Notes: generated by a model from the sequence alone, not told the origin. A stretch of DNA of 64,000 nucleotides from Ammonifex thiophilus (GCF_003368535.1 NZ_QSLN01000001.1:186001-250000); one strand, 5' to 3'; positions 7,787 through 16,705 are shown, counted from the first letter of the stretch. A program made the numbers and translations.

Positions 7787-8863
7787 ATGTCTCTTTTCGG
7801 GCCGGGGCAGGAGAAGACCGAACCGGCAACACCCCGAAGACTGGAGGAGGCGCGGCGCAAGGGGCAGGTGGCCCGCTCGGCCGAGCTTTCAGGCGCTTTA
7901 GCCTGCCTGGCGCTGGTCTTCGTCTGCTACCTCTTGAAAGGGCGGGCGCTTTTAACCCTGACCCGGGGGATGTGCCATTCCCTTTCCTTCCTGGCGGGGG
8001 ACCTTACCCCTGTTTCGGCCGCCGCGGCTTTGAACTTCTGGGGCAAGATCCTGCTTGAGCTCCTGGCCCCCTTCTTTTTAACGGCCCTGGTGCTGGCCAT
8101 AGGGGTGAACCTGGCGCAGGTGGGCTTCGTCTTCTCCCCTTCGGTCCTGCTCCCCAAGCTCGACCGGATAAGTGTTACCCGGGGGTTGGGTCGGATCTTC
8201 TCCCTGCAGGGGTTGGTAGAGCTCGGCAAGGCCTTTTTCAAGCTGGTGATTGTGGGTGGTGTAGCCTTGTTCGTCGTCCGGCAGGAGGTCCCGCGTCTCT
8301 TCCTGCTCTTGGAGATGCCACCTCTGGCCGGTTTCACCCTGGTGGCGGGAATCCTTCTGCGCCTGGGTGTGACGGTGGGCCTGGCCTATTTGGCCCTGGG
8401 CCTTCTGGACTTCTTTTACCAGCGGAACCGCTACCGAAAGGAGCTCATGATGACTAAGGCCGAGCTCAAGGAGGAGCTAAAGCAGACGGAGGGAGACCCC
8501 CTGGTGAAGGGCTGGATCCGGCGCCGGCTGCGCCAGGTTTCGCTCAACCGCATTCGCCAGGAAGTCCCCAAAGCCACGGTGGTGGTGACCAACCCCTTGC
8601 ACTTGGCGGTGGCCCTAAAATACGAGCCCCCCATGAACGCGCCCAAGGTAGTGGCTAAAGGGGCGGGATTCCTGGCGCAAAAGATAAAGGAAATCGCCTG
8701 TGCCAACGGCGTGCCGGTGGTAGAGAACCCGCCGGTGGCCCAGTTCCTCTACCGGCGGGTGGAGGTGGGGCAGGAGATCCCGCCCGCCCTTTACCAGGCG
8801 GTGGCGGAGATCATCGCCATGGTCTATCGCCTGCGGCGCCAAGCAAGCGGAGGTTCAAGGTAG
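7787..8863 (+). CDS. flhB: Flagellar export switch protein FlhB
   Basis: FlhB is the membrane protein whose cytoplasmic domain changes export specificity from hook to filament. The protein opens with the usual EKTEPATPRRLEEARRKGQ segment, has four membrane helices (about 30-215) and a cytoplasmic domain of normal length (358 residues in all). FlhB normally cleaves itself between Asn269 and Pro270 of an NPTH motif. Here Asn269 and Pro270 are present, but the motif reads NPLH (Leu at 271). Codons at 8591-8602 are AAC CCC TTG CAC. Cleavage still seems likely because the Asn-Pro pair and the His are kept. Confidence 0.96.
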   Translation: MSLFGPGQEKTEPATPRRLEEARRKGQVARSAELSGALACLALVFVCYLLKGRALLTLTRGMCHSLSFLAGDLTPVSAAAALNFWGKILLELLAPFFLTALVLAIGVNLAQVGFVFSPSVLLPKLDRISVTRGLGRIFSLQGLVELGKAFFKLVIVGGVALFVVRQEVPRLFLLLEMPPLAGFTLVAGILLRLGVTVGLAYLALGLLDFFYQRNRYRKELMMTKAELKEELKQTEGDPLVKGWIRRRLRQVSLNRIRQEVPKATVVVTNPLHLAVALKYEPPMNAPKVVAKGAGFLAQKIKEIACANGVPVVENPPVAQFLYRRVEVGQEIPPALYQAVAEIIAMVYRLRRQASGGSR

Positions 8864-10915
8864 ATGCTCGGGATTCTTTCGGCTTTGGACAGAGTTTTTA
8901 GCCGTTACGGAGATCTGGTGGTCGCCGGCTTGGTGGTGGGGTTGGTGCTGCTCATCATTGTCCCCCTACCGCCGGTGGTTCTCGACTTTTTGCTCCTCAC
9001 CAACCTGGCCCTGAGCCTGGTGATCCTGCTGGTCACTCTTTTCACCGTGGAGCCCTTGCAGTTTTCGGTCTTCCCCACGGTTCTGCTGGTGCTTACCCTT
9101 TTTCGGCTGGCTCTGGAGGTGGCGGCTACCCGGCTCATCCTGGGCCAGGCTTCCGCCGGGGCGGTTATCCACGCCTTCGGCAGCTTCGTGGTGGGCGGCA
9201 GCTATGTGGTAGGCTTCGTCATCTTCCTCATCATCACCGTGGTTCAGTTTGTGGTGATCACCAACGGGGCCAACCGGGTGGCGGAAGTAGCTGCTCGCTT
9301 CTGCCTGGACTCTCTGCCGGGCAAACAGATGGCCATCGACGGGGACTTCAACGCCGGCCTCATAACCGAGGCGGAGGCCAGGGAGAGAAGGCGGCGGTTG
9401 CAGCGCGAGGCCGACTTCTTCGGGGCTATGGACGGCGCGGCTAAGTTCGTGCGGGGAGACGCCATCGCCAGCCTGGTGATCATCCTCATCAACATCCTGG
9501 GGGGTTTCGCCGTGGGGATGGTGCTCAAGGGCATGGACCTCACCACCGCCCTGCGCACCTATACTCTCCTCACCATAGGCGAGGGTCTGGTCACCCAGAT
9601 CCCCGCCCTTCTGGTTTCCACCTCTGCCGGCGTGCTGGTCACCCGCTCGGGGGCCGAGGCCGCCTTTGGCCGGGAGTTCCCTCGCCAGCTGGCCGCCTTT
9701 CCCCGCATTCTCTTCGTGGCGGCGGCTATCTTCTTCCTGTTGGGCCTGGTGCCCGGGCTGCCGCACTTGCTGTTGCTGAGCATCGGCGGGGCCACGGGTG
9801 CGCTGGGGTACTTCCTGGAGGAGGAGCGGAAAAAACAGGTTAAAGCCGCTGCCCCCCCTGCTCCTCCCAAGGAGAAGCGGACGGAGCCGGAAAATGTGCT
9901 CACCTACTTCCAAGTGGAGCCCTTGGAGATAGAGCTGGGCTACGGGTTGGTGCCCCTGGCCCAGGAGGAGCAGGGCGGGGACCTCTTGGCCCGGGTGGCG
10001 GCGGTCAGGCGGCAGTGTGCGGCGGAGCTGGGCATTTACGTGCGCCCCATCCGGATAAGGGACAACCTGCAGCTCCCTCCCAACGTCTACCTCTTCCGGC
10101 TGCGAGGTGTCGAAGCGGCACGGGGGGAGCTCATGCCGGGCTACTACCTGGCCGTGAGCCCCATGGGAGAGGCCAGACTGGAAGGGATTGCTACTAAGGA
10201 GCCGGTCTTCGGCCTGCCGGCCTGGTGGATAAGCCCGGCGGACAAGGAAAGGGCGGAGGCAGCGGGCTTCACCGTGGTGGAGCCTTCGGCGGTGCTGGCC
10301 ACCCACCTTTCCGAGTTCATCAAGCAAAACGCCCCTCTACTTTTGGGCCGGCAGGAGACCCGCGAACTGCTCGACGCGATAAAAGAGAAGTACCCCGCTC
10401 TGGTGGAGGAGTTGGTTCCGGGGCTCTTGGGCTTGGGGGAGGTGCAAAAGGTGCTACAAGGGCTTCTGGAAGAGCGGGTGCCGATAAAGGACCTGGTGAG
10501 TATCCTGGAGGCGCTGGCCGACGCGGCCCGGGTCAGCCGCGATCCCGATTTCTTGCTGGAGCAGGCACGCGCGGCTTTATCGCGGGTGATAACCCAGCAG
10601 TACGCCCGGGACAACAAACTTTCGGTCTTGACCTTGCACCCGCGCTGGGAAGAGAGGCTTTCCCGAGCTAAGGAGGAAGGCAAGGTGCTCGAACCCCGGG
10701 AGGTGCAGCGTCTGCTGGAGAAGGTAGGGCAGGCGGTAGAGGGAGCTCTGCGCCGGGGTGTCGCTCCCGTCATCCTCTGCGCCCCCGGGGCGCGCCTCCT
10801 GCTGCGGCGGCTGATAGCGGCCAAGTTCCCGCAGGTGGCAGTCATCTCTTACCGGGAGGTTTGGCCGCAGGTGGCGGTAGAGGCAGTGGGGACGGTGGAC
10901 TGGAATGCGGGTTAA
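8864..10915 (+). CDS. flhA: Flagellar export gate protein FlhA
   Basis: FlhA forms the nonameric ring of the export gate and binds substrate-chaperone complexes. The protein has 683 residues: an N-terminal membrane part with about eight helices (to about residue 320), which includes the conserved cytoplasmic FHIPEP loop region (LPGKQMAIDGDFNAGLI, then RREADFFGAMDGAAKFVRGD read in pieces), and a C-terminal cytoplasmic domain with EPLEIELGYGLVPL. Its ATG directly follows the flhB stop. It overlaps flhF by 11 bases. Confidence 0.97.
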   Translation: MLGILSALDRVFSRYGDLVVAGLVVGLVLLIIVPLPPVVLDFLLLTNLALSLVILLVTLFTVEPLQFSVFPTVLLVLTLFRLALEVAATRLILGQASAGAVIHAFGSFVVGGSYVVGFVIFLIITVVQFVVITNGANRVAEVAARFCLDSLPGKQMAIDGDFNAGLITEAEARERRRRLQREADFFGAMDGAAKFVRGDAIASLVIILINILGGFAVGMVLKGMDLTTALRTYTLLTIGEGLVTQIPALLVSTSAGVLVTRSGAEAAFGREFPRQLAAFPRILFVAAAIFFLLGLVPGLPHLLLLSIGGATGALGYFLEEERKKQVKAAAPPAPPKEKRTEPENVLTYFQVEPLEIELGYGLVPLAQEEQGGDLLARVAAVRRQCAAELGIYVRPIRIRDNLQLPPNVYLFRLRGVEAARGELMPGYYLAVSPMGEARLEGIATKEPVFGLPAWWISPADKERAEAAGFTVVEPSAVLATHLSEFIKQNAPLLLGRQETRELLDAIKEKYPALVEELVPGLLGLGEVQKVLQGLLEERVPIKDLVSILEALADAARVSRDPDFLLEQARAALSRVITQQYARDNKLSVLTLHPRWEERLSRAKEEGKVLEPREVQRLLEKVGQAVEGALRRGVAPVILCAPGARLLLRRLIAAKFPQVAVISYREVWPQVAVEAVGTVDWNAG

Positions 10916-11957
10916 AAAATACCGGGTGCGCGACATGCAGGAAGCTTTAAACCTTATTAGGCGCGACTTGGGGCCGGACGCGGTGATCATCTCCACGCGC
11001 CGGGTGCGGGGCTTGCCCCGCTTCTGGGAGAGCAGTCTTGAGGTGGTGGCGGCGGTGGACGACCGGCAGCCGCCGCCTTCCCTGGAAAGCCGGCTGGAGA
11101 GGGAACTGCAGGAGGTCAAGAGCTTAATCCACCGCTTGGCCAGGCTCGGCCGCAACGGGGAGGACGACCATCTTCCTCCTCAGGTCAGGCGCTGGCAGGA
11201 GTGCCTCGCCGCTTTGGAGGTGGAGGACGAGCTCATAGGGCTCATCCTGCAGCGGCTGGAGGGAGCCGGGGACGAGGTGATGGCGCTGGAGGAGCGCATC
11301 ATGGATCTGGTGGCCCCGCTTTACTCTCGGGCGGAGGTGGCGCGGGTCTTCGCCCTGGTAGGTCCCACGGGGGTGGGGAAGACCACTACCCTGGCCAAGC
11401 TGGCGGCGCGCCTCAGTCTTTACCAGCACCGCCGCGTCGTCCTGATCACCATCGACACCTACCGCATAGGGGCGGTGGAGCAGCTGCGCACTTACGCGGA
11501 GGTTATGGGGGTGCCCTTCGGGGTGGCCATGACCCCTGCGGAGCTGCGAACTATCTTGGAGCGGTACCCGGAGGCCGATCACTTCCTGGTGGACACCGTG
11601 GGGCGCCCCGGGCGCAGGTGGGAGGAGATAGCGGAGCTCAAAGAGTTCCTGGCGGTTTTGCCCCCTCCCAGGGACGTGGGACTGGTTTTGAGCCTCAATA
11701 CCCGCTACCGGGACTTGGTGCGAACGGCAGAGGCCTTCCGCGGGCTTGACCCCAACCTGTTGATCTTCACCAAGCTCGACGAAACCGACTCCTGGGGGCC
11801 GATGCTCAACCTGGTTTACCGACTGAAGCTGCCCGCCCTTTACGTTACCACGGGTCAGAGCGTTCCGGACGACATTGAGCACCTGAGCCCCCGCCGGCTG
11901 GCTCGGCTCCTCATCGAGGGAGGAGAGCGGCATGTACGACCAGGCGCACAGGCTTAA
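10905..11957 (+). CDS. flhF: SRP-type GTPase FlhF
   Basis: FlhF is a signal-recognition-particle-like GTPase that sets the place and number of flagella. An N-terminal basic B region (MRVKKYRVRDMQEALNLI) is followed by the NG domain: P-loop GPTGVGKTT near residues 153-161, then ITIDTYRIGAVEQLRTYA, DTVGR at the G3 position, and TKLDE at G4. All GTP-binding motifs look intact in the 350 residues. It overlaps flhA at the start and flhG at the end by 26 bases, so the pair is co-translated. Confidence 0.95.
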   Translation: MRVKKYRVRDMQEALNLIRRDLGPDAVIISTRRVRGLPRFWESSLEVVAAVDDRQPPPSLESRLERELQEVKSLIHRLARLGRNGEDDHLPPQVRRWQECLAALEVEDELIGLILQRLEGAGDEVMALEERIMDLVAPLYSRAEVARVFALVGPTGVGKTTTLAKLAARLSLYQHRRVVLITIDTYRIGAVEQLRTYAEVMGVPFGVAMTPAELRTILERYPEADHFLVDTVGRPGRRWEEIAELKEFLAVLPPPRDVGLVLSLNTRYRDLVRTAEAFRGLDPNLLIFTKLDETDSWGPMLNLVYRLKLPALYVTTGQSVPDDIEHLSPRRLARLLIEGGERHVRPGAQA

Positions 11958-12783
11958 GATGCTGGTGAGGCAAAAGACAACTCCTGGGTCCCGCGTGCTG
12001 GCCATCACTTCCGGTAAGGGGGGAGTGGGGAAAACCAGCCTGGCGGTGAACCTTAGTATCCTGCTGGCGCGGCGGGGTAGACGGGTTATCCTCTTCGACG
12101 CCGATCTAGGCCTGGCCAACGCCGAGGTCTTGCTGGGGGTAACCCCTGCCTGCACCCTTTTCGACTACCTCTACCGGGGGAGGAGGATAGAGGAGCTCAT
12201 AAGCGCCGGCCCGGGCGGGGTCAAGTTCATCTCCGGGGGATCGGGGGTGGAGGAGCTGGCGCGGCTGGACGAGCGGGGGCGGGCGCGCCTCCTGGCCTTG
12301 CTCCCTTACCTGCAGGAGCAGGCCGACTTCCTCCTGGTGGACACCGGTGCGGGCATAGCCGAAGGGGTGCTGGGATTCGTGGCGGCGGCGGAAGAGGTTC
12401 TGCTGGTGCTCACCCCCGAGCCCACTTCCCTCACCGACGCCTACGCCCTGCTCAAGGTGCTGCACCGGCGGAAGATCCATCCTCGGACCTTTCTGGTGGT
12501 CAACCGGGCCGGGGGAGCGAAGGAGGCGGAGCAGACGAGCCTGCGCCTGCGGGCCGCCTGCCGGCGCTTTCTGGGCTGGGAGCCCACCTACCTGGGATTT
12601 TTACCCGAGGACAGGGGGATGGTGCAGGCGGCCAAGGAGCAAAAGCCCCTGGTGCTACACTTCCCCTTCTCTCCTGCCGCCAGGCAACTGGAGAAGATAG
12701 CCGATGAGCTGGAGGGTAAAAGAATTTCGGGCAAAGGGGTGGAGCGGTTCTTTCACCGCCTGGCCCGACTGTTTTTCGGCTAA
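11932..12783 (+). CDS. flhG: MinD-like ATPase FlhG (YlxH)
   Basis: FlhG is the MinD/ParA-type ATPase that works with FlhF, stimulates its GTPase and limits flagellar number. A deviant Walker A motif SGKGGVGKTS lies near residues 27-36, preceded by a basic N-terminus whose Gln/Arg-rich helix is the FlhF activator in relatives. Walker-like VILFDADLGLANAEVLLG and LVDTGAG follow. The C-terminal end is amphipathic and basic (residues about 265-283), compatible with membrane binding. The gene has 283 residues and starts at ATG 11932 within flhF. Confidence 0.94.
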   Translation: MYDQAHRLKMLVRQKTTPGSRVLAITSGKGGVGKTSLAVNLSILLARRGRRVILFDADLGLANAEVLLGVTPACTLFDYLYRGRRIEELISAGPGGVKFISGGSGVEELARLDERGRARLLALLPYLQEQADFLLVDTGAGIAEGVLGFVAAAEEVLLVLTPEPTSLTDAYALLKVLHRRKIHPRTFLVVNRAGGAKEAEQTSLRLRAACRRFLGWEPTYLGFLPEDRGMVQAAKEQKPLVLHFPFSPAARQLEKIADELEGKRISGKGVERFFHRLARLFFG

Positions 12784-12813
12784 CCAGGAAGCGAGGAGGG
12801 AAAATTAGAGCTT

Positions 12814-13470
12814 ATGAACGCGAAATTGCCGGAATTGGCGGTGAGTCAGCGCATCCAGGTCGCCCGGGAGGAGAGCGAAGAGTATTACGTCTCCACCGTA
12901 GAGGACATCACCGACGACGCCATCTTCATCGCCCTCCCCTACCGCCAGCGCCATCCCCTGCTGCTAGAGGCGGGGGATCGGGTGAAGGTGCTCTTCCCCG
13001 GGGAGAACGAGTGCTTCTGGTTCTCCACGGTGGTCAAATCCCGGCTGGAGGAAGGAAAAGTCATTCTTTACGCCCTGGCCCTGCCTTCCACCATCAAGCG
13101 CGTCCAGCGGCGCCGGGATGTCAGGCTTTACGAGACCATGCAGGTCTTTTTCGCCCCTTACCGGGAGGGGGAGGAGCCGGATTTCAAGCCCACGCTGGCG
13201 CTGGATCTCAGCGCGGGAGGAATAAGAATAGCTTCGCCCCGGCCCTACGAGCCGGGGACCGTTCTGTGGATAAAATTCAGCCTGCCCCTGCGCAACGAGG
13301 AATTCACCCTGGCTACGCCGGCGCGGGTGGTGCGCTGCGAGCCGGTGGTGCTGGAGGGGAAGAAGCTTTACCACCTGGGCCTGGAGTTTCTTAACCTTTC
13401 GCGCAGCCAGAAAGACAAGATCTTCAGCTACGTGTTCTGGCGGATGATGGAGCAGCGGCGGCTAAGGTGA
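12814..13470 (+). CDS. PilZ-domain c-di-GMP receptor, YpfA/YcgR-like flagellar brake
   Basis: The protein has two domains as in YcgR and B. subtilis YpfA (DgrA): an N-terminal YcgR-like barrel (about 1-100) and a C-terminal PilZ domain (about 105-215). The two c-di-GMP contact motifs are intact: the RxxxR arginines in RRRDVR near residue 106 and the DxSxxG motif as DLSAGGIRI near residue 132. In relatives such proteins slow or stop flagellar rotation when c-di-GMP rises. It lies between flhG and sigD, inside the motility operon. The ATG at 12814 is preceded by a weak GAGGGAAAATTAGAGC site. Confidence 0.88.
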   Translation: MNAKLPELAVSQRIQVAREESEEYYVSTVEDITDDAIFIALPYRQRHPLLLEAGDRVKVLFPGENECFWFSTVVKSRLEEGKVILYALALPSTIKRVQRRRDVRLYETMQVFFAPYREGEEPDFKPTLALDLSAGGIRIASPRPYEPGTVLWIKFSLPLRNEEFTLATPARVVRCEPVVLEGKKLYHLGLEFLNLSRSQKDKIFSYVFWRMMEQRRLR

Positions 13471-14243
13471 AGGGGGTATTTGCTTTGGCCATCGATCAGG
13501 CCTGGCGGGCCTACAAGCAGAAGGGGGACGCTACCAGCAGGGAGGAGTTGGTAAGGCGCTACCTTCCCCTGGTGAGGTACCTGGTGGGCCGACTGGCGGT
13601 GCGGCTCCCGCCTTGGGTCTCACTGGAGGACATAGAGGGGGCGGGCATCCTGGGGCTGCTTTCTGCCATGGAGCGCTACGACCCTTCCCAGGGGGTGGAG
13701 TTCGAGTCCTACGCCCGCTACCGCATCTGGGGGGCCATGCTGGACGAGGTGCGGCGCTGGGCTCGCTTTTCCCGGCGCACTTGGCAGCAGATGCAGGCGG
13801 TGCTCAGGGTGCAGGAGCGCTGGGAGCGGGAGAAGGGCTGCCGGCCCACAGCCCATGACGTGGCCCAGGAGCTGGGCTGGGAGCCGGCGCAGGTGGACCG
13901 GCTGGGCCGTTACTTCGCCGCCTTCAACTCCTTTTCTCTGGAGGAAACCCGGTCGACAGAGGGGCGCTCCCCTTGGGAGGAGTTCTTGGCCGATCCCGCC
14001 GGTAACGACCCGCTGGAGGAGCTCCTGGAGAGGGAGGACCTAGAGCACCTGGCGGAGGCGATAGGGCGCCTGGAGGAGCGCCTACAACTCATCCTAGCCC
14101 TCTACTATCAGGAAGGGCTTACCCTCAAGGAGATAGGCGAGGTGCTGGGGATCTCTGAGTCGCGCGTTTGCCAGCTCCACTCCCGGGCTTTGGCCAAGCT
14201 TAGGGAAATACTGGCGGAAGAAAGGAGGAAGGGGAGAAGTTGA
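13467..14243 (+). CDS. sigD: RNA polymerase sigma factor sigma-28 (SigD/FliA)
   Basis: This is the motility sigma factor for late flagellar and chemotaxis genes. Region 2 (LVRRYLPLVRYLVGRLAVRL, EDIEGAGILGLLSAMERYDP, FESYARYRIWGAMLDEVRRW read in pieces), region 3 (ARFSRRTWQQMQAVLRV) and the region 4 helix-turn-helix (LTLKEIGEVLGISESRVCQL) are all present in 258 residues. The track start GTG 13467 overlaps the previous stop. The in-frame TTG at 13485 has AGGGGG 8 bases before it and could be the true start. No FlgM-like anti-sigma gene is in the window. Confidence 0.96.
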   Translation: MKGVFALAIDQAWRAYKQKGDATSREELVRRYLPLVRYLVGRLAVRLPPWVSLEDIEGAGILGLLSAMERYDPSQGVEFESYARYRIWGAMLDEVRRWARFSRRTWQQMQAVLRVQERWEREKGCRPTAHDVAQELGWEPAQVDRLGRYFAAFNSFSLEETRSTEGRSPWEEFLADPAGNDPLEELLEREDLEHLAEAIGRLEERLQLILALYYQEGLTLKEIGEVLGISESRVCQLHSRALAKLREILAEERRKGRS

Positions 14244-14704
14244 CCTTGGCCGCCGGCATACTGGGCTTCCTTTTAGGGATCTGCCTTACGGTGCTGGCCG
14301 GGATTATCTTCTGGCGGCGGCGCCAGGGCATCTTCCAACGGGTGCTGGAGGAGCTCTCCCTGGAAGACTTGGATTGGGAGTCGCGCCTGGCCAACCTGGA
14401 AAACCGCCTTTATTCCCTGGCCCAGACCCTCCAAGAAATTAAGGAGCAGGGGCAGCGCCTGGAGCTGCTCCTGACCCAGAAGGAGAGCCGAAGGGAGGCG
14501 GGAAAGGAAGAGCTGGTCGAACTGGCCCGCAGGTGGGGGAAAACCAAGGGAGAAGTGGAGCTCATGCTGCGTTTAGGTCGCCTGAGGGAGGGAAGAACGC
14601 ATGATAAGGGGCATCTACATAGCGGCTTCGGGGCTGAACCTGCAGCAGGCGCTGCTGGACGTGACGGCCAACAACTTAGCCAACCTTTCCACGCCCGGCT
14701 TTAA
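14240..14704 (+). CDS. SwrB/DUF6115-like membrane coiled-coil protein, 3' end probably frameshifted
   Basis: In B. subtilis the gene after sigD is swrB, which encodes a one-span membrane protein that promotes flagellar export assembly. This protein has the same plan: an N-terminal transmembrane helix (about residues 4-25, then WRRRQ), a coiled-coil-like segment (about 40-85) and a small helical end with GKTKGEVELMLRL, resembling the GKGEVELILNL-type signature of DUF6115/SwrB. From about codon 114 on, the reading frame runs 104 bases into the next gene and the residues lose this character. One added A in AAGAACGC near 14593-14600 would instead give an end at the TGA of the ATGA at 14601. The start is TTG 14240 in the sigD stop region. 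Confidence 0.65.
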   Translation: MTLAAGILGFLLGICLTVLAGIIFWRRRQGIFQRVLEELSLEDLDWESRLANLENRLYSLAQTLQEIKEQGQRLELLLTQKESRREAGKEELVELARRWGKTKGEVELMLRLGRLREGRTHDKGHLHSGFGAEPAAGAAGRDGQQLSQPFHARL

Positions 14705-15386
14705 GCAAGACCGGTTGACGGCCACCACTTTCTCAGAGGTTCTGCTTTACCGCCTGGAACGCGAGGGAACCGCACCCATCGGCACCACCAACTACGGCGC
14801 TCTGCCCGAGAACTCCTGGACCGACTTTTCGCAAGGGGCCCTTGTGGAGACGGGCAATTACCGGGACGTGGCTCTGGCCGGTGAGGGCTTCCTGGTGGCC
14901 ACAGTCGGCGGGGAGGAGCTTTACTTCCGCAGCGGCACCCTCTTCGTCGACCGGGAGGGGTACCTGACGACGGCTACCGGCGACCGGGTCTTGGGGGAGG
15001 ACAGGAGACCCATCCAGGTGGGAGAAGAGCCCTTCACCATCCTGCCCGACGGCACGGTGGAGGTGGCCGGCAAGGTGGCGGGGCGTCTGCTGGTGGTGCG
15101 GGTGATAAACCCCCAGCAGCAGGAGGGAAGGCTCCCGATTTGGGACAGCGGAATCCTGGGCAAGGAGGGTAGGAACTACTACCGGCTGATGCCGGGCTAC
15201 AACGCGGTCCCGGCCACCGGCACCCTGGTACGGCAGGGGTGGCTAGAGGCGGCCAACGTAGACTTGGCCGGGGAGATGAGCCGGCTTTGTACCTGCCTCC
15301 GAGCCTATCAGCTCGCCAGCCGGGCGCTAAAAACCCACGACGAGCTTTTGAACCGCATAATAAACCAGACGGCCAAAAGTGTGTAA
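14601..15386 (+). CDS. flgG: Flagellar basal-body rod protein, FlgF/FlgG family
   Basis: The ends carry the axial-protein signatures: IRGIYIAASGLNLQQALLDV with NNLANLSTPGFKQ at the N-terminus, and WLEAANVDLAGEMSRL near the C-terminus (usually NVDLVxEM). At 261 residues it fits FlgF/FlgG (FlhO/FlhP in Bacillus). These two proteins are hard to separate by sequence reading alone, so the gene symbol is tentative. Only one copy is found here. It follows GAGGGAGGGAAG and starts at ATG 14601. Two nearby Cys residues (CTCL, about 230) in the C-terminal helix are unusual for an exported axial protein. Confidence 0.85.
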   Translation: MIRGIYIAASGLNLQQALLDVTANNLANLSTPGFKQDRLTATTFSEVLLYRLEREGTAPIGTTNYGALPENSWTDFSQGALVETGNYRDVALAGEGFLVATVGGEELYFRSGTLFVDREGYLTTATGDRVLGEDRRPIQVGEEPFTILPDGTVEVAGKVAGRLLVVRVINPQQQEGRLPIWDSGILGKEGRNYYRLMPGYNAVPATGTLVRQGWLEAANVDLAGEMSRLCTCLRAYQLASRALKTHDELLNRIINQTAKSV

Positions 15387-15408
15387 AAAGGCCTTAGGGG
15401 GCTAGAAC

Positions 15409-15906
15409 TTGGCTTCGCAAGAGCTTTCGGCCAAAAGCACTAACGAGATTTACGTGGGCATCGCCGATCTCAAGGTCGGGCATGCGCCTCTTGTACTCAT
15501 CACCCTGGGTCTAGGCTCCTGCGTGGGGGTGGCCCTTTACGACCCGGTGAGGAAAATAGGGGGCCTTCTGCACGTCATGCTTCCCCGCTCGACCGAGTTC
15601 AGCCGCAACTCCCACCCGGCCAAGTTCGCCGACACGGGAGTTCCCCTCTTGCTGGCCGAGGTCTTGAAGCTGGGGGCAGACAAGCGCGTGCTGGAGGCCA
15701 AGATAGCCGGGGGAGCCCAGATGTTCGAGGGGATGGTCAACATAGGCGAGCGCAACGTGGAAGCGGTGAAAGAGGCTCTGGCCGCTCTAGGCCTGCGGCT
15801 GGTGGCGGAAGACGTAGGGGGTAATCGGGGAAGGACTATGATTCTTGACACCTCCACAGGTAAGGTGATCATCAAGACTCTGGGGAGTTCGCCGAAGGAG
15901 CTGTAA
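15409..15906 (+). CDS. cheD: Chemoreceptor glutamine deamidase CheD
   Basis: CheD deamidates glutamines of chemoreceptors and is a partner of CheC. The catalytic triad is visible: Thr32, Cys38 in GLGSCVGV and His55 in GGLLHVMLP. The rest (AKFADTGVPLLL, KIAGGAQMF, GNRGRTMI) matches the family through its 165 residues. TTG 15409 follows TTAGGGGG. It is first in the cheD-cheR-cheC-cheY block; cheA, cheW and cheB are not in this window. Confidence 0.95.
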   Translation: MASQELSAKSTNEIYVGIADLKVGHAPLVLITLGLGSCVGVALYDPVRKIGGLLHVMLPRSTEFSRNSHPAKFADTGVPLLLAEVLKLGADKRVLEAKIAGGAQMFEGMVNIGERNVEAVKEALAALGLRLVAEDVGGNRGRTMILDTSTGKVIIKTLGSSPKEL

Positions 15907-15912
15907 GGAGGC

Positions 15913-16683
15913 GTGGATTTCTACACCTTTCGCGCAAAAGTTAAAGAGCAACTGGGGTTCGACCTGGGCAGCTACAAGGAAAACCAGCTGAGAAGACGCC
16001 TGGAGGCTTTCATGCTCCGGCAGGGGGTTGCCTCCTACGAGGAGTACCTGGAAAGGCTCAAGCGTGACCCTAAAAGCCTGCAGGAGCTGGTGGCTTACCT
16101 CACCATAAGCGTTACCGAGTTCTTTCGCGACCCGCATCTTTTCAAGTTGCTGGAGGACAAGGTGCTGCCGGAACTTTTACAGGAGCGGTTTCTGCTCAAA
16201 GTCTGGAGCGCGGCCTGCGCCAACGGAGCAGAGCCTTACTCGGTGGTGATGATTTTGGAAGACCTCACGCCGGGAAGACGCCACCGGATAGAGGCCACCG
16301 ACGTCAATCCCCGGATCCTGGCCGTGGCCCGCGAGGGGGTTTACTCCGCCGAGTTGCTGCGCCACGTCGATTCCAGGCGCCTGGCCAAGTACTTCACCCC
16401 GCTCGACGGGCGCTACGCCTTCCGGCCGGAGTACCGTTCCCGGGTGCTCTTCCGGCAGCACGACCTCCTGCGCGACCCTTACGGGCAGGAATACGATCTC
16501 ATCCTGTGCCGCAACGTCCTCATCTATTTCACTAAGGAGGCGCAGGATCGGGTGCTCGCCGGCTTCCAGCGTGCTCTGCGCCCGGGTGGCTACCTTTTCT
16601 TGGGAGGGAGCGAAACCATCCTCAACTACCGGGAGATGGGCTTTGAGCGGCGCTTTCCCTCTATCTACCAGAAGATTAGTTAG
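15913..16683 (+). CDS. cheR: Chemotaxis methyltransferase CheR
   Basis: CheR methylates glutamates of chemoreceptors using S-adenosylmethionine. The N-terminal helical domain (YKENQLRRRLEAFM) and the Rossmann domain (SVTEFFRDPHLF, WSAACANGAEPYS, ATDVNPRILAVAREGVYS, DLILCRNVLIYF) are all present in 256 residues. The SAM loop, usually GEEPYS, reads GAEPYS here. The only possible start after the in-frame TAA is GTG 15913, yet the AAGGAGG (15905-15911) lies only one base before it, much closer than normal, so translation may rely on coupling to cheD. Confidence 0.94.
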   Translation: MDFYTFRAKVKEQLGFDLGSYKENQLRRRLEAFMLRQGVASYEEYLERLKRDPKSLQELVAYLTISVTEFFRDPHLFKLLEDKVLPELLQERFLLKVWSAACANGAEPYSVVMILEDLTPGRRHRIEATDVNPRILAVAREGVYSAELLRHVDSRRLAKYFTPLDGRYAFRPEYRSRVLFRQHDLLRDPYGQEYDLILCRNVLIYFTKEAQDRVLAGFQRALRPGGYLFLGGSETILNYREMGFERRFPSIYQKIS

Positions 16684-16705
16684 AAATCAAAGGAGAGGGT
16701 GTCAT

